Source: an uncultured Aquitalea sp. (GTDB lineage Bacteria; Pseudomonadota; Gammaproteobacteria; Burkholderiales; Chromobacteriaceae). Taken from it: DNA of 64,000 bases. The stretch covers positions 124,001 through 188,000 of the forward strand of contig NZ_CAMFLA010000001.1 in the NCBI RefSeq assembly GCF_945957525.1. The letters are read 5' to 3'. A program made the position numbers and the translations under genes. This document shows positions 37,242-47,145 of the stretch, piece after piece. The stretch's first letter is position 1; every line of letters begins with the position of its first letter. The notes below the pieces were generated by a model. The model had not been told where the DNA came from. It saw only the letters and a list, made by a program, of their open reading frames with translations, and ran no database searches.

Positions 37242-37261
37242 ACAGCAAATTACAATAAACA

Positions 37262-37280
37262 GGAAGGTTTTACACCTTCC
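37262..37280 (-). terminator. Second hairpin after the oxygenase gene
   Basis: GGAAGGT/ACCTTCC seven-base stem, five-base loop. It lies 8 bp beyond the oxygenase stop and before the stronger terminator, so termination may be in two steps. Confidence 0.55.
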
Positions 37281-37288
37281 CGCTGGTT

Positions 37289-38131
37289 TTACATTTTTAC
37301 GCCCAATTCGCGCAGCCGTTCATCAAGATAGCTGCCGGCCGTATGACGCTCGGACAGCATCACCTCCGGGCGCGGATGCAGGAAGAGCGGCAACGAAACG
37401 CGGCTCTTGCGCGCGCCCTCGCCCACCGGGTTCACCACCCGGTGCTGGGTAGACGGGTAGTAGCCGCGCGAGGCCTCTTGCAGCATGTCGCCGATATTGA
37501 TGATCAGCATGCCGAAATCACAGGGCACATCCACCCATTCGCCATCCTGGCCTTGCACTTGCAGGCCCGGCTCGTTGGCGGCCGGGAGAATGGTGAGCAT
37601 GTTGATGTCGCCGTGAGCAGCGGCGCGCAGCGAGCCGGCCGGCTCCTCGCCGGTGAGCGGCGGATAGCGCAGCACGCGCAACAGCGTCTGCTGGCTGTTT
37701 TCAATCATGGCCGGCAGCGGTTCGGTGTAGCCGGCTGCGATGTCGGCCGGGGTGTATTCCTGCACCCAGCCCAGCAGCTCTCGCGCCAAGGCGTTGGCCC
37801 CGTCGTAATAGCGACGGGCGTCTTCGGCCAAGGCAGGCGGCACTCGCCCCCAGGGGTAGATGTGGAAGTATTCCTTGATGTCCTTCAGGCTGGCGCCCTT
37901 GGCGGTTTCGGAAATCTCGGGAGAGAAATATCCATCCTGTTTTTCCACGGAAAAGGCGTAGTCATGCTTTTCCGGCGTATTGAAGAAGGCCAGCCAGTCG
38001 GCGTAAATCTTCTCGACCAGTTGCTGGTCGATAGGGTGGTTCACCAACACGCCGAAGCCGGTTTCATGCAGGGAGCGGGTGAATTGTTCGGCAGCATCGG
38101 CTGCGCGATAGTCGACAACGCGGACGTTCAT
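37289..38131 (-). CDS. 2OG-Fe(II) oxygenase, isopenicillin-N-synthase-like
   Basis: A 280-residue non-haem iron dioxygenase. An N-terminal DIOX_N-like region (FTRSLHETGFGVLVNHPID) is followed by the double-stranded beta-helix core. The iron ligands appear in RAAAHGDINMLTIL (His and Asp) and in PSTQHRVVNP (His). The cosubstrate-binding RxS is in SRVSLPLF. These place it in the IPNS/ACC-oxidase group; the substrate is unknown. The start at MNVRVVDY is preferred to 38167. Confidence 0.9.
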   Translation of the reverse strand: MNVRVVDYRAADAAEQFTRSLHETGFGVLVNHPIDQQLVEKIYADWLAFFNTPEKHDYAFSVEKQDGYFSPEISETAKGASLKDIKEYFHIYPWGRVPPALAEDARRYYDGANALARELLGWVQEYTPADIAAGYTEPLPAMIENSQQTLLRVLRYPPLTGEEPAGSLRAAAHGDINMLTILPAANEPGLQVQGQDGEWVDVPCDFGMLIINIGDMLQEASRGYYPSTQHRVVNPVGEGARKSRVSLPLFLHPRPEVMLSERHTAGSYLDERLRELGVKM

Positions 38132-38235
38132 GGGTGGGAATCCTTGCGGAAGGCGGCCGTCAGGCAAGATCGGGACGGGCCACGGCGGCGGATTTTACCC
38201 GCGCCGCCGCCCTACGCAAAGCCGCGCAGCGAGAA

Positions 38236-39021
38236 TCAGGCCAGCGCCGCGCGCGGCGGGCCTTCCGGCTGCGGCGTCAACGCCACACGCCCGGCTTCGG
38301 CCAACATGGACAGCCGCCAGAAGAGATAAGTATCCGGCACAAAAGCGGACTGATGCCGCCCCATCACCACGCCCACCACCCGGGCGGCGGCCTGCTCGCC
38401 GCCGTCGCGCAATACGGCCAGCAAGGCGTCGTCAAAGCAGTCGGCCGCCAACTCGCTTATCGCCTGTCCGGTCAACTCGCGCCAGCCGCGCCCGGTCTCC
38501 TGCCAGTACGCCCATTCAGCGGCATGGCACTCCCGCTCCGCCACCGACAACAAGCGGGCCTCGCTCAGCAAGGGGCGCAGCGCGTCCTCGTCGTACATGC
38601 CCAGCGCCACATGACCGTGATGGCTCGCCGCCACCTTGCCGCTGACCTCCACCACCGACAGCGGCTGGCTGGCGTGGGCGTGGGCGCAGGCCATGTCCAG
38701 CAGCAAGCGGTCATGCGCGCCGTCGCCCAGCCACAGGCACAGCGGCTGACGTTGGCCGAAGGCGAGAAACAGCCGTTTGCGGCACTGCCAATAGGCTTGC
38801 AGGAAGGCTTCGTCGATGTCCGGCAGCCAGCGCATCGACCACCACAGCCGGTTCCACCAGGCCACGCGCGCCTGCGGATCGATGGCGTCGGCATCCGCCA
38901 GCGGGCCGTGGGAGAAGTCTTCCATCACCTCCAGCACCTCGTCCTCGGGCAACATCGCGCGCAGCGCCTCAGCCGCCGATGGGCCGGTCAGCAAATGCAG
39001 GAGGCCGTTTTGCCCGTTCAC
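38236..39021 (-). CDS. DUF1835 domain protein
   Basis: A 261-residue cytoplasmic protein. The N-terminal part LLHLLTGPSAAEALRAML and VLEVMEDFSHGPLADAD is the DUF1835 signature. The rest is helical with no catalytic motif that I can recognise. The GTG start at 39021 overlaps the cysE stop (GTGA), indicating translational coupling with cysE. Frames open to 39153 run inside cysE and are not used. It contains two uptake-like motifs, at 38296 and 38751. Function unknown. Confidence 0.78.
   Translation of the reverse strand: MNGQNGLLHLLTGPSAAEALRAMLPEDEVLEVMEDFSHGPLADADAIDPQARVAWWNRLWWSMRWLPDIDEAFLQAYWQCRKRLFLAFGQRQPLCLWLGDGAHDRLLLDMACAHAHASQPLSVVEVSGKVAASHHGHVALGMYDEDALRPLLSEARLLSVAERECHAAEWAYWQETGRGWRELTGQAISELAADCFDDALLAVLRDGGEQAAARVVGVVMGRHQSAFVPDTYLFWRLSMLAEAGRVALTPQPEGPPRAALA
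38296..38305 (-). repeat. Uptake-like motif copy, in the DUF1835 gene
   Basis: GTTGGCCGAA on the coding strand, read (AT)G TTG GCC GAA, giving Met-Leu-Ala-Glu-Ala. Confidence 0.7.
38751..38761 (+). repeat. Uptake-like motif copy, in the DUF1835 gene
   Basis: GTTGGCCGAAG on the plus strand. The coding strand reads TTC GGC CAA CGT, Phe-Gly-Gln-Arg, opposite in orientation to the first copy in this gene. Confidence 0.75.
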
Positions 39022-39800
39022 ACGCGTTGATCCATATCCAGCGAGGGCATGCCCTGATTGGCTTGCGCCACCACCCGCGCCGGCACGCCGGCCACGGTGG
39101 TGTGCGGCGGCACATCCTCCAGCACGACGCTGCCGGCGCCCACCTTGGCGCACTCGCCCACGCGGATATTGCCCAGCACGGCCGAGCCCGCGCCCAGCAT
39201 CACGCCGTCGCCGATCTTGGGGTGACGGTCGCCGCGCTCCTTGCCGGAGCCGCCCAGCGTCACGCCGTGCAGCATGGAGACATTGTTGCCGATGACGGCG
39301 GTTTCACCCACCACCACGCCGGTGCCGTGGTCCAGCATGATGCCGTGGCCGATACGGGCGGCGGGGTGGATATCCGCGCCGGTAACTTCGGAAATGCGGT
39401 TTTGCAGGAACAGCGCCAGCGTCTTGCGCTCTTCGCGCCACAGCCAATGGGTGATGCGCTGGCTCTGGATCGCGTGAAAACCCTTGAAGTAGAGCAAGGG
39501 GGTGGAATAGCTGTCGCAAGCCGGGTCTCGCTCGAAACAGGCGCGGATGTCGGCACGCGCCGCTTCGCTGATCTTGCAATCGGATGCCAACGCTTCGCGG
39601 AACAATTCCATCAGCGCGCGAGCGTCCATGACCGGACTGGCCAGCTTGCTGGAGAGATGAAACGCCAGCACGTCTTCCAGCGTGGCGTGACGCAAAACGG
39701 TCATGTGCAGGAAGCTGGCCAGCAAAGGCTCGTCGCGAGCGGATTGCTCCGCCTCCTGCAGGATGGCGCGCCAGAGGGCGTCGCCGTGAGAATCGGTCAT
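39018..39800 (-). CDS. cysE: Serine O-acetyltransferase
   Basis: First step of cysteine synthesis from serine. The 260-residue protein has an N-terminal helical domain and a C-terminal left-handed beta helix with hexapeptide repeats (IGHGIMLDHGTGVVVGETAV, NVSMLHGVTLGG). Catalytic residues sit in the LDHGTG and HGVTLGGSGK segments, and the HPKIGDGVMLGAG coil is typical. Length and start are normal for CysE. It follows rng with a hairpin between, and is coupled to the DUF1835 gene. Confidence 0.95.
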   Translation of the reverse strand: MTDSHGDALWRAILQEAEQSARDEPLLASFLHMTVLRHATLEDVLAFHLSSKLASPVMDARALMELFREALASDCKISEAARADIRACFERDPACDSYSTPLLYFKGFHAIQSQRITHWLWREERKTLALFLQNRISEVTGADIHPAARIGHGIMLDHGTGVVVGETAVIGNNVSMLHGVTLGGSGKERGDRHPKIGDGVMLGAGSAVLGNIRVGECAKVGAGSVVLEDVPPHTTVAGVPARVVAQANQGMPSLDMDQRV

Positions 39801-39822
39801 GCTTGCTGCTCCGTAACGACAA

Positions 39823-39842
39823 GGCCCGGCATCCGCCGGGCC
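39823..39842 (-). terminator. Hairpin between rng and cysE
   Basis: GGCCCGGC/GCCGGGCC stem with loop ATCC. On the minus strand only TT follows, so termination may be partial. Confidence 0.55.
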
Positions 39843-39863
39843 GATATCTGCCGCAGATAAGAT

Positions 39864-41360
39864 TTACAACAATACTACGTCAAACTGTTCCTGCGTGTAG
39901 GTGGCTTCCACCGACAGCGAGATGGGTTTGCCGATGAAGTCCACCAGCATCGCCAGGCTCTGCGACTCTTCGTCCAGGAACATGTCGATTACCGGCTGCG
40001 CTGCCAGGATGCGGTAGCCCTTGGCGTCGAACTGGCGCGCTTCGCGCACGATCTCGCGCTGGATTTCATAGCACACGGTCTGAGCGGTTTTGATTTCCCC
40101 GCGCCCCTGGCAGGTGGGGCAGGGTTCGCACAACACGTGCGCCAGGCTTTCGCGGGTGCGCTTGCGGGTAACTTCCACCAGACCCAGGCTGGTAAAGCCG
40201 TTGAGCGTGACGCGAGTGCGGTCGCGCGCCAGCGCCTTGGCCAGCTCGGTCAGCACCGCCAACTGATGTTCTTCGCTGTCCATGTCGATGAAGTCGACGA
40301 TGATGATGCCGCCCAGGTTGCGCAGCCGCAGTTGGCGGGCGATGGATTGCGTGGCTTCCAGATTGGTCTTGAAGATGGTTTCGTCAAAGTTGCGGTTGCC
40401 GACAAAGCCGCCGGTGTTGACGTCGATGGTGGTCATCGCCTCGGTCTGATCGATGATCAGGTAACCGCCAAACTTCAGATTCACCCGCCGCGCCAGCGCC
40501 TTGTCGATTTCCGCCTCGATGGAAAACAGCTCGAACAGCGGGCGCTCGCCGCTGTAGCGCTCGATCTTGCGCACGGCGGACTGCACATAGCTTTCGGCAA
40601 ACTCCACCATGCGGCTGTAGTTTTCCGTCGAGTCGACAATCACGTGCTCGGTGGTGTCGCTCACCATGTCGCGCAACACGCGCACTGCCAGCGGCAGGTC
40701 TTCGTACAACAGGCTTTGCGCCGGCAAATGCTGCGATTTGTGGCGAATGTCGGCCCACAGCTTTGAGAGGTAATCGATGTCGGCCAGCAACTCTTCATCG
40801 CCGGCGGTTTCCGCGCTGGTGCGGATGATGTAGCCGCGCGGGGTATTGGGCGGCAGCAGCTTTTCCAGCCGCGCCTTCAGGCTGAGGCGCTCGGTCTCGC
40901 TTTCGATTTTCTGCGAGATGCCGATGTGCTCCTCCTGCGGCAGATGCACCAGAAAGCGGCCTGCCAGCGAAATCTGCGTGGACAAGCGCGCGCCCTTGGT
41001 GCCGATCGGGTCCTTGATCACCTGCACCAGCACAGTCTGGCCTTCAAACAACATCTTCTCGATGCGTTGCGGCTCGGTGGGGTGTTGACGCTGTTCCAGT
41101 ACGTCGGCGATGTGCAGGAAGGCGGCGCGTTCGAGGCCGATTTCAATGAAGGCGCTCTGCATGCCGGGCAGCACGCGCTTCACCTGGCCCAGATAAATGT
41201 TGCCGACAATGCCGCGGCTGGCGGCGCGCTCGACATGCAGCTCTTGCACTACCGAGTCTTCCAGCACGGCCACGCGGGTTTCCTGCGGCGTGATGTTGAC
41301 GAGAATCTGTTCCTTGGGGCGCTGGATGTCGCGCGGCAGGGGAATGGATTGATGCAGCAT
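39864..41360 (-). CDS. rng: Ribonuclease G
   Basis: Endoribonuclease that matures the 5' end of 16S rRNA and degrades mRNA. The 498-residue protein shows an S1-like N-terminus (RGIVGNIYLGQVKRVLPGMQ) and the catalytic region with TTIDVNTGGFVG, VDFIDMD and the zinc-link CEPCPTCQGRGE. It lacks the long C-terminal scaffold of RNase E, hence RNase G. It follows maf by 14 bp, a common maf-rng operon. Confidence 0.95.
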   Translation of the reverse strand: MLHQSIPLPRDIQRPKEQILVNITPQETRVAVLEDSVVQELHVERAASRGIVGNIYLGQVKRVLPGMQSAFIEIGLERAAFLHIADVLEQRQHPTEPQRIEKMLFEGQTVLVQVIKDPIGTKGARLSTQISLAGRFLVHLPQEEHIGISQKIESETERLSLKARLEKLLPPNTPRGYIIRTSAETAGDEELLADIDYLSKLWADIRHKSQHLPAQSLLYEDLPLAVRVLRDMVSDTTEHVIVDSTENYSRMVEFAESYVQSAVRKIERYSGERPLFELFSIEAEIDKALARRVNLKFGGYLIIDQTEAMTTIDVNTGGFVGNRNFDETIFKTNLEATQSIARQLRLRNLGGIIIVDFIDMDSEEHQLAVLTELAKALARDRTRVTLNGFTSLGLVEVTRKRTRESLAHVLCEPCPTCQGRGEIKTAQTVCYEIQREIVREARQFDAKGYRILAAQPVIDMFLDEESQSLAMLVDFIGKPISLSVEATYTQEQFDVVLL

Positions 41361-41374
41361 GAGGTTCCCCTTGC

Positions 41375-41971
41375 TTACGGAAAGCGGTGACCGAACAGGC
41401 CCAACAGTTCGGCGGTTTCAAATACCGGCAGGCCCATCACGCCGGTGTAGCTGCCCTCGATGCGGGCGATGAACACGGCGGCGCGACCCTGGATGCCATA
41501 AGCGCCGGCCTTGTCGAAGGGCTCGCCGCTGTCGATATAGCGCTGGATGTCTTCTTCGCTCAGCGGACGGAACACCACCTCGGTCACCGAAGTGCGCAGT
41601 TCGACGCGATCGTCCTGACGCACCGCCACGCTGGTGACCACTTGATGGCCCCGACCGGAAAAGGTGCGCAGCATGCGGGCGGCATCGGCGGCGTCTTCCG
41701 GTTTGCCGAAGATCTCGCCATCCACCACCACGGTAGTATCGGCCGACAGCAAGGGGCGGGACGGCAGGCCGCAGGATTGCACCACGGCCCAGCCGGCGTC
41801 GGCCTTGCCGCGCGCCAGCCGCTCGGTATACGTCACGGCGTTTTCGCCGGGCAAAACGGATTCATCGATGTCGGCGTGGATGCGTTCGATGTGCACGCCC
41901 ATTTGTTCAAGGATTTCCCGGCGGCGCGGACTGCCGGAGGCCAGATAGATGCGGGTGTCGCTCGAAATCAT
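41375..41971 (-). CDS. maf: Maf family nucleoside triphosphate pyrophosphatase
   Basis: Hydrolyses dTTP/UTP or modified nucleotides, limiting their use in nucleic acids. The 198-residue protein begins IYLASGSPRRREILEQMG, the Maf P-loop-like motif. It also has the conserved SADTTVVVDG region with the catalytic aspartate, and ends with GAYGIQGRAAVFI and SYTGVMGLPV. The YhdE-like subfamily is most likely. It is first in a maf-rng pair. Confidence 0.93.
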   Translation of the reverse strand: MISSDTRIYLASGSPRRREILEQMGVHIERIHADIDESVLPGENAVTYTERLARGKADAGWAVVQSCGLPSRPLLSADTTVVVDGEIFGKPEDAADAARMLRTFSGRGHQVVTSVAVRQDDRVELRTSVTEVVFRPLSEEDIQRYIDSGEPFDKAGAYGIQGRAAVFIARIEGSYTGVMGLPVFETAELLGLFGHRFP

Positions 41972-42083
41972 GATGAGGTCGCTGCAAGAGGTTGGTATTC
42001 GGTTGTCGCCTGCAAGGTTAACAGAGCGGGCGGGCGCTGGGCATCCGCGCGGCTACTGAGCGGGCCGGCCGCCGGATGCGAAA

Positions 42084-42107
42084 ACGCCCTGCGCACAAGC
42101 AGGGCGT
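42084..42107 (-). terminator. Rho-independent terminator after secA
   Basis: ACGCCCTGC/GCAGGGCGT nine-base stem with loop GCACAA. The minus strand ends in TTTT. Confidence 0.9.
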
Positions 42108-42141
42108 CGGTATCGGAATCAGGCGAAAGCCCGCGTCGGGA

Positions 42142-44850
42142 TTACTCCAGACGACCGTGGCACTGCTTGTACTTCTGACCGCTGCCGCAAGGACAAGGAT
42201 CGTTGCGGCCCACGCGCAGGCCTTGCGCCGCCAAGGCTTCCGGCGACAGCGGATTGTCCTCTTCGCTCAGCGAAGAGCCCGGTTCGGCGTGATTCAGCTG
42301 CATGCCGTCCACTTCGTGCGGCTCCATGGCGTCGGCGTCTTCCTGGCTGCGGATCTGCACCGTCATCAGCACATTGACCACGCTGCGCTTGATGCGCTCC
42401 AGCATGTCGGCAAACAGTTCGAAGGCTTCGCGCTTGTATTCTTGCTTGGGGTTCTTCTGGGCGTAGCCGCGCAGATGAATGCCCTGACGCAGGTGGTCCA
42501 TCGACGCCAGATGTTCGCGCCAGTGGGTGTCCAGCATCTGCAGCACCAGACTGCGCTCAAACTGGCGCATCACGCCTTCGCCGGCCACTTCCACCTTGGC
42601 CTGATAGGCGGCGGCGGCCAGTTCGATGATGCGTTGCTTGATGTCGGGGATGTCCAGCGTGGACTCGGCCTTCAGCCAGTCTGCCACCGGGGCCTCCAGC
42701 TGGAATTCCGCTTCCAGTGTTTTTTCCAGCCCGGCCAGATCCCACTGCTCTTCCATGGAGTCCGGCGGCATGTGCAGGTCAACCAGATCGGACAACACGC
42801 CTTCGCGCATGTTGATCACCACATCGGTGACATCCTCTTCTTGCAGGATGTCGTTGCGCTGCTGGTAGATCACCTTGCGCTGGTCGTTGGCGACGTCGTC
42901 GTATTCGAGCAACTGTTTGCGGATATCGAAGTTGCGGCCCTCCACCTTGCGCTGGGCGTTTTCGATGGAGCGGGACACCCACGGATGCTCGATGGCTTCG
43001 CCATCCGGCATCTTCAGGCGGTCCATGATGGCGGCCACGCGGTCAGAGGCGAAAATGCGCAGCAGCGGGTCTTCCAGGCACAGGTAGAAGCGGGAAGAGC
43101 CCGGGTCGCCCTGACGGCCGGAGCGGCCGCGCAGCTGGTTGTCGATACGGCGTGATTCGTGACGTTCGGTGCCGACGATATGCAGGCCGCCTGCGGCCAG
43201 CACGGCGTCGTGGCGTTCTTTCCACTCGGCGCGGATGGCGTCGATGCGGACTTGCTTCTCGGCGTCGGACAGGCTGTCGTCCTTCTGCACGGCCTTGATT
43301 TCCGGATCGGGGTTGCCGCCCAGCACGATGTCGGTGCCGCGACCAGCCATATTGGTGGCCACGGTGATGACGCCCGGTCGACCGGCCTGCACGACGATGT
43401 CGGCTTCGCGGGCGTGTTCCTTGGCGTTCAGCACGTTGTGCGGCAGCTTGGCCTGTTTCAGCAGATCGGCGATCAGCTCGGAGTTTTCAATGCTGGTGGT
43501 GCCCACCAGCACCGGCTGGCCGCGCTCGTGGCAGTCCTTGATGTCGGCCAGGATGGCGTCGTATTTCTCGCGCGCCGAGCGGTACACCTTGTCCTGCGAG
43601 TCCTTGCGCAGCATCGGGCGGTTGGTGGGGATGACCACGGTTTCCAGGCCGTAGATGCTCTGGAATTCGTAGGCTTCGGTATCGGCGGTGCCGGTCATGC
43701 CGGACAGCTTGCCGTACAGACGGAAGTAGTTCTGGAAGGTAATGGAGGCCAGCGTCTGGTTTTCGCGGTTGATCTCCACGCCTTCCTTGGCTTCCACCGC
43801 CTGGTGCAGGCCTTCCGACCAGCGGCGGCCGGCCATCAGGCGGCCGGTGAATTCGTCGACGATCACCACTTCGCCGTCCTGCACCACGTAGTGCTGGTCC
43901 AGATGGAAGAGCGAATGGGCGCGCAGGGCGGCCATCAGGTGATGCATCAGGGTGATGTTGGCGGCGGAGTAAAGGCTGTCGCCCTCCTTCAGCAGGCCCA
44001 GCTGCGTCAGGATATCTTCGCAATGTTCGTGGCCGGCTTCGGACAACAGCACCGAGTGGGCCTTTTCGTCCACCCAGTAGTCGCCTTCGCCGTCTTCGGT
44101 CTCCTGGCGCTTGAGCATCGGCGGCACCGCGTTCATGCGCTGGTACATGTCGATGTTGTCTTCGGCCGGGCCGGAAATGATCAGCGGGGTGCGGGCTTCG
44201 TCGATCAGGATGGAGTCCACTTCGTCCACCACGGCGAAGGACAGCTTGCGCTGCACTTTCTCGCCCACGGTGAATACCATGTTGTCGCGCAGATAGTCGA
44301 AGCCGAATTCGTTGTTGGTGCCGTAGGTGATGTCGCAGGCGTAGGCGGCCTGCTTTTCATCGTGCGGCATTTGCGACAGGTTCACGCCCACGGTCAGACC
44401 GAGGAAATTGTACAAACGACCCATGATGCCGGCGTCGCGGCTGGCCAGGTAGTCGTTGACGGTGATGACGTGCACGCCTTCGCCCTTCAAGGCGTTGAGG
44501 TATACCGGCAGTGTGCCCACCAGGGTCTTGCCTTCGCCGGTGCGCATTTCAGCAATCTTGCCGTTGTGCAGCACCATGCCGCCGATCATCTGCACATCGA
44601 AATGGCGCATGCCCAGTACGCGGACGGAGGCCTCGCGGCATACGGCAAAGGCTTCGGGCAGGATGCGGTCCAGCGATTCCCCGTTGGCGATTCGCTCCTT
44701 GAACTCGGCGGTCTTGGCCGCCAGCGCCTCGTCGGACAACGCCTTCATGTCCGGTTCAAGCGCATTGATACGCGCCACTTCCTGACGGTATTGCTTGAGC
44801 AGGCGGTCGTTGCGGCTGCCAAAAACTTTCTTGAGAAGCGAGGAAATCAT
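42142..44850 (-). CDS. secA: Preprotein translocase ATPase SecA
   Basis: Motor of the Sec export pathway, driving preproteins through SecYEG. The 902-residue protein has the DEAD-like motor ([13 protein letters not shown]alker [21 protein letters not shown]), the preprotein cross-linking domain and a second motor half ([14 protein letters not shown]). The C-terminus ends in the SecB-binding zinc motif [14 protein letters not shown]. The start at [11 protein letters not shown] (44850) is standard; the longer frame to 44955 is not. Confidence 0.97.
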   Translation of the reverse strand: MISSLLKKVFGSRNDRLLKQYRQEVARINALEPDMKALSDEALAAKTAEFKERIANGESLDRILPEAFAVCREASVRVLGMRHFDVQMIGGMVLHNGKIAEMRTGEGKTLVGTLPVYLNALKGEGVHVITVNDYLASRDAGIMGRLYNFLGLTVGVNLSQMPHDEKQAAYACDITYGTNNEFGFDYLRDNMVFTVGEKVQRKLSFAVVDEVDSILIDEARTPLIISGPAEDNIDMYQRMNAVPPMLKRQETEDGEGDYWVDEKAHSVLLSEAGHEHCEDILTQLGLLKEGDSLYSAANITLMHHLMAALRAHSLFHLDQHYVVQDGEVVIVDEFTGRLMAGRRWSEGLHQAVEAKEGVEINRENQTLASITFQNYFRLYGKLSGMTGTADTEAYEFQSIYGLETVVIPTNRPMLRKDSQDKVYRSAREKYDAILADIKDCHERGQPVLVGTTSIENSELIADLLKQAKLPHNVLNAKEHAREADIVVQAGRPGVITVATNMAGRGTDIVLGGNPDPEIKAVQKDDSLSDAEKQVRIDAIRAEWKERHDAVLAAGGLHIVGTERHESRRIDNQLRGRSGRQGDPGSSRFYLCLEDPLLRIFASDRVAAIMDRLKMPDGEAIEHPWVSRSIENAQRKVEGRNFDIRKQLLEYDDVANDQRKVIYQQRNDILQEEDVTDVVINMREGVLSDLVDLHMPPDSMEEQWDLAGLEKTLEAEFQLEAPVADWLKAESTLDIPDIKQRIIELAAAAYQAKVEVAGEGVMRQFERSLVLQMLDTHWREHLASMDHLRQGIHLRGYAQKNPKQEYKREAFELFADMLERIKRSVVNVLMTVQIRSQEDADAMEPHEVDGMQLNHAEPGSSLSEEDNPLSPEALAAQGLRVGRNDPCPCGSGQKYKQCHGRLE

Positions 44851-45279
44851 GTATTCCAATCCAGGGGCCCGGCGGGCCGGCAAAAACAAAATAGGCGAAA
44901 GTGTAGCACATCCCGAAAACAAGTTATGGGGGCGAGCTTGCGTTGAATCAAGCACCCCGATGTCGCTCTCCGCGCAAAATCCGGCGGCGACGCCAGCTCG
45001 AACCGGGATTCCGGGGTTGGCCGAAGGGGCTTTACGGCGCGGCCCGCGGCCCGCTGGCGGGGCAGTCGGAAAAAGTTACAGAATTAATACAATTCTTTGT
45101 CCGTTTTCATAAAACTTTTATCTGCGCCTTGCTATCATTCACGCGCATTGCAGAGCCACAATTTTGATGTCTGACACGGGCTGTCCGTGAAAAGAACAAG
45201 AGATGGTGCTCATCTGATGAAGAAGCGCGACGGGGCCTGCACCGCTCGCGCCAGGTTCAACGCCAATCGGAGAGGCCTG
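44851..45279. other. Divergent intergenic region, secA to ABC permease
   Basis: A 429-bp gap. It holds an uptake-like motif (45015-45025) and an AT-rich stretch at about 45070-45130, probably the permease promoter, with a TATCAT-like -10 at 45132-45137. The permease frame is open from 45187, but that part lacks a good start. TACACT at 44898-44903 (minus strand) is a possible secA -10. No gene is supported. Confidence 0.5.
45015..45025 (+). repeat. Uptake-like motif copy, intergenic
   Basis: GGTTGGCCGAA in the middle of the divergent secA/permease gap, continuing AGGGG on the same strand. Confidence 0.8.
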
Positions 45280-47019
45280 ATGACTTCCGTTGTCCGCCCG
45301 TTCATACCCGCCACCGCCAAACGCTTGATGCCCAACCGCTGGGATCTGGTGGCCTTCCCGCTGATCATCGGCTTCCTGATGTTCGCCACAACCGGCATCG
45401 AAGGCACCTGGGCGCCCATCAGCGCCCTGCAGACCGAGCCGATATCGCTCGATCCGTCCAATCTGCCCGAGTACGCGCTGCGCACCACCTTGCGTATGTT
45501 GGCGGCCATGGCGGCCAGCATCGTGTTCACGCTGGTCTACGGCACGCTGGCGGCCAAGAGCCGCCGTGCGGAGAAACTGCTGGTGCCGATCCTGGACATC
45601 CTGCAGTCCGTGCCGGTGCTGGGCTACATCTCTTTTACCGTCACCTTCTTTCTGGCGCTGTTTCCCGGCCGGGTGCTGGGGGCGGAGTTTGCCGCCATTT
45701 TCGCCATTTTCACCTCGCAAGCCTGGAACATGACGTTCAGCTTCTACCAGTCCATGCGCACGGTGCCGAACGACCTGAAAGAAGTGTCGGTCAACCTGCG
45801 CCTGTCCGGCTGGCAGAAGTTCTGGAAGCTGGAGGTGCCCTTCGCCATGCCGGGCATGATCTGGAACATGATGATGTCCATGTCGGGCGGCTGGTTCTTC
45901 GTGGTGGCGTCCGAAGCCATCACCGTGGGCGACAAGACCGTGACGCTGCCGGGCGTGGGTTCCTACCTGGCCATGGCCATCGACCACAAGGACATGGGCG
46001 CGGTGGGCTGGGTGATTCTGGTGATGGTGGCGGTGATCCTCATCTATGACCAGTTCCTGTTCCGTCCGCTGGTAGCCTGGGCGGATAAATTCCGCCTGGA
46101 AGACACCATGTCGCAGGCGGCGCCGGAATCCTGGGTGCTGAACCTGATCCAGCGCACTCGTTTCATCCAGCAGCTGCTGCGCCCCTTCGGCAAACTCATG
46201 AAGACGCTGGCCCGTCTGCGGCTGAACATCAGCATGCCGCAGTACATCCACACCGAAGCGCACACCACAGTGTCGCGCGCCATTGATGTGGTGTGGGGCG
46301 TGTTCATGGCCGGTCTGTGCGCCTTTATCGTCTGGCGGCTGTTCAGTTTCATCACGACCGAGGTGCATCTGCTCGAAGCGTTGCGCGTGGTGGGGCTGGG
46401 TTTCATCACCCTGATCCGGGTGACGCTGCTGATCGCCATCGCCTCTGTGATCTGGGTGCCGCTGGGCGTCTATATCGGCCTGCGCCCGGCGCTGGCGGAG
46501 AAGGTACAGCCGCTGGCGCAGTTCCTCGCGGCCTTCCCGGCCAATTTGCTGTTTCCGGTATTCGTCATCTTCATCGTGCACTTCAAGCTGGACCCGGACA
46601 TCTGGCTGTCGCCGCTGATCGTGCTGGGCACGCAGTGGTACATCCTCTTCAACGTGGTGGCGGGCGCCAGCGCCTTCCCCAACGACTTCCGCGAAGCGGC
46701 CACCAACTTCCGCATCCGCGGCTGGCAATGGTGGCGGCAGGTGATGCTGCCGGGCATCTTCCCCTACTACATCACCGGCGCCATCACCGCCTCCGGCGGC
46801 GCCTGGAACGCCAGCATCGTGTCGGAGATGGTGTCCTGGGGCAACGACAAGCTGGTGGCGCATGGGCTGGGTTCGTATATCGCCCAGACAACCGCCGCCG
46901 GCGACTTCCCCAAGATTCTGCTGGGCATCACCGTCATGTCGGTGTTTGTCGTGCTGTTCAACCGCTTGCTGTGGCGTCCGCTGTACGCCATCGCTGAAAA
47001 CAAACTCCGTCTCAACTAA
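45280..47019 (+). CDS. ABC transporter permease, two fused membrane domains
   Basis: A 579-residue inner-membrane protein holding two copies of the BPD_transp_1 permease fold. Each half carries an EAA-like loop: NDLKEVSVNLRLSGWQKFWK (about residues 165-185) and NDFREAATNFRIRGWQWWRQ (about 465-485). Such fused permeases belong to the nitrate/sulfonate/taurine-type ABC group. The start at 45280 has GGAGAGG upstream. No solute-binding protein gene is adjacent, so the substrate is unknown. The ATPase gene follows after a repeat-containing gap of 126 bp. Confidence 0.9.
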   Translation: MTSVVRPFIPATAKRLMPNRWDLVAFPLIIGFLMFATTGIEGTWAPISALQTEPISLDPSNLPEYALRTTLRMLAAMAASIVFTLVYGTLAAKSRRAEKLLVPILDILQSVPVLGYISFTVTFFLALFPGRVLGAEFAAIFAIFTSQAWNMTFSFYQSMRTVPNDLKEVSVNLRLSGWQKFWKLEVPFAMPGMIWNMMMSMSGGWFFVVASEAITVGDKTVTLPGVGSYLAMAIDHKDMGAVGWVILVMVAVILIYDQFLFRPLVAWADKFRLEDTMSQAAPESWVLNLIQRTRFIQQLLRPFGKLMKTLARLRLNISMPQYIHTEAHTTVSRAIDVVWGVFMAGLCAFIVWRLFSFITTEVHLLEALRVVGLGFITLIRVTLLIAIASVIWVPLGVYIGLRPALAEKVQPLAQFLAAFPANLLFPVFVIFIVHFKLDPDIWLSPLIVLGTQWYILFNVVAGASAFPNDFREAATNFRIRGWQWWRQVMLPGIFPYYITGAITASGGAWNASIVSEMVSWGNDKLVAHGLGSYIAQTTAAGDFPKILLGITVMSVFVVLFNRLLWRPLYAIAENKLRLN

Positions 47020-47049
47020 GAACCGCTCGCCAAACCTCGCAGGAAACCT

Positions 47050-47127
47050 GAACCAAGGCGCGCCGACGCAGGCCGTACATCAAGTACGACAAGCAGGCGC
47101 AAGGCAGGATCTGGGGTTTGGTTGGCG
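47050..47127 (+). repeat. Dispersed repeat copy A
   Basis: Best-conserved copy, between the ABC permease and its ATPase. Its ends carry short inverted repeats (AACCAA at 47051 and TTGGTT at 47118), and the centre GCCGTAC/GTACGAC is nearly palindromic. It could fold as a hairpin and so lower expression of the downstream ATPase. Confidence 0.7.
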
Positions 47128-47145
47128 GGGCCAAGGAGGCCGATC

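Noticed and set aside
45139..46863. A 574-codon minus-strand frame opposite the ABC permease.
   Set aside because: It is His/Gln/Arg-rich with no recognisable domain and lies wholly over the clearly coding permease gene. Similar long antisense frames over topA, secA, tolB and proA were rejected for the same reason.
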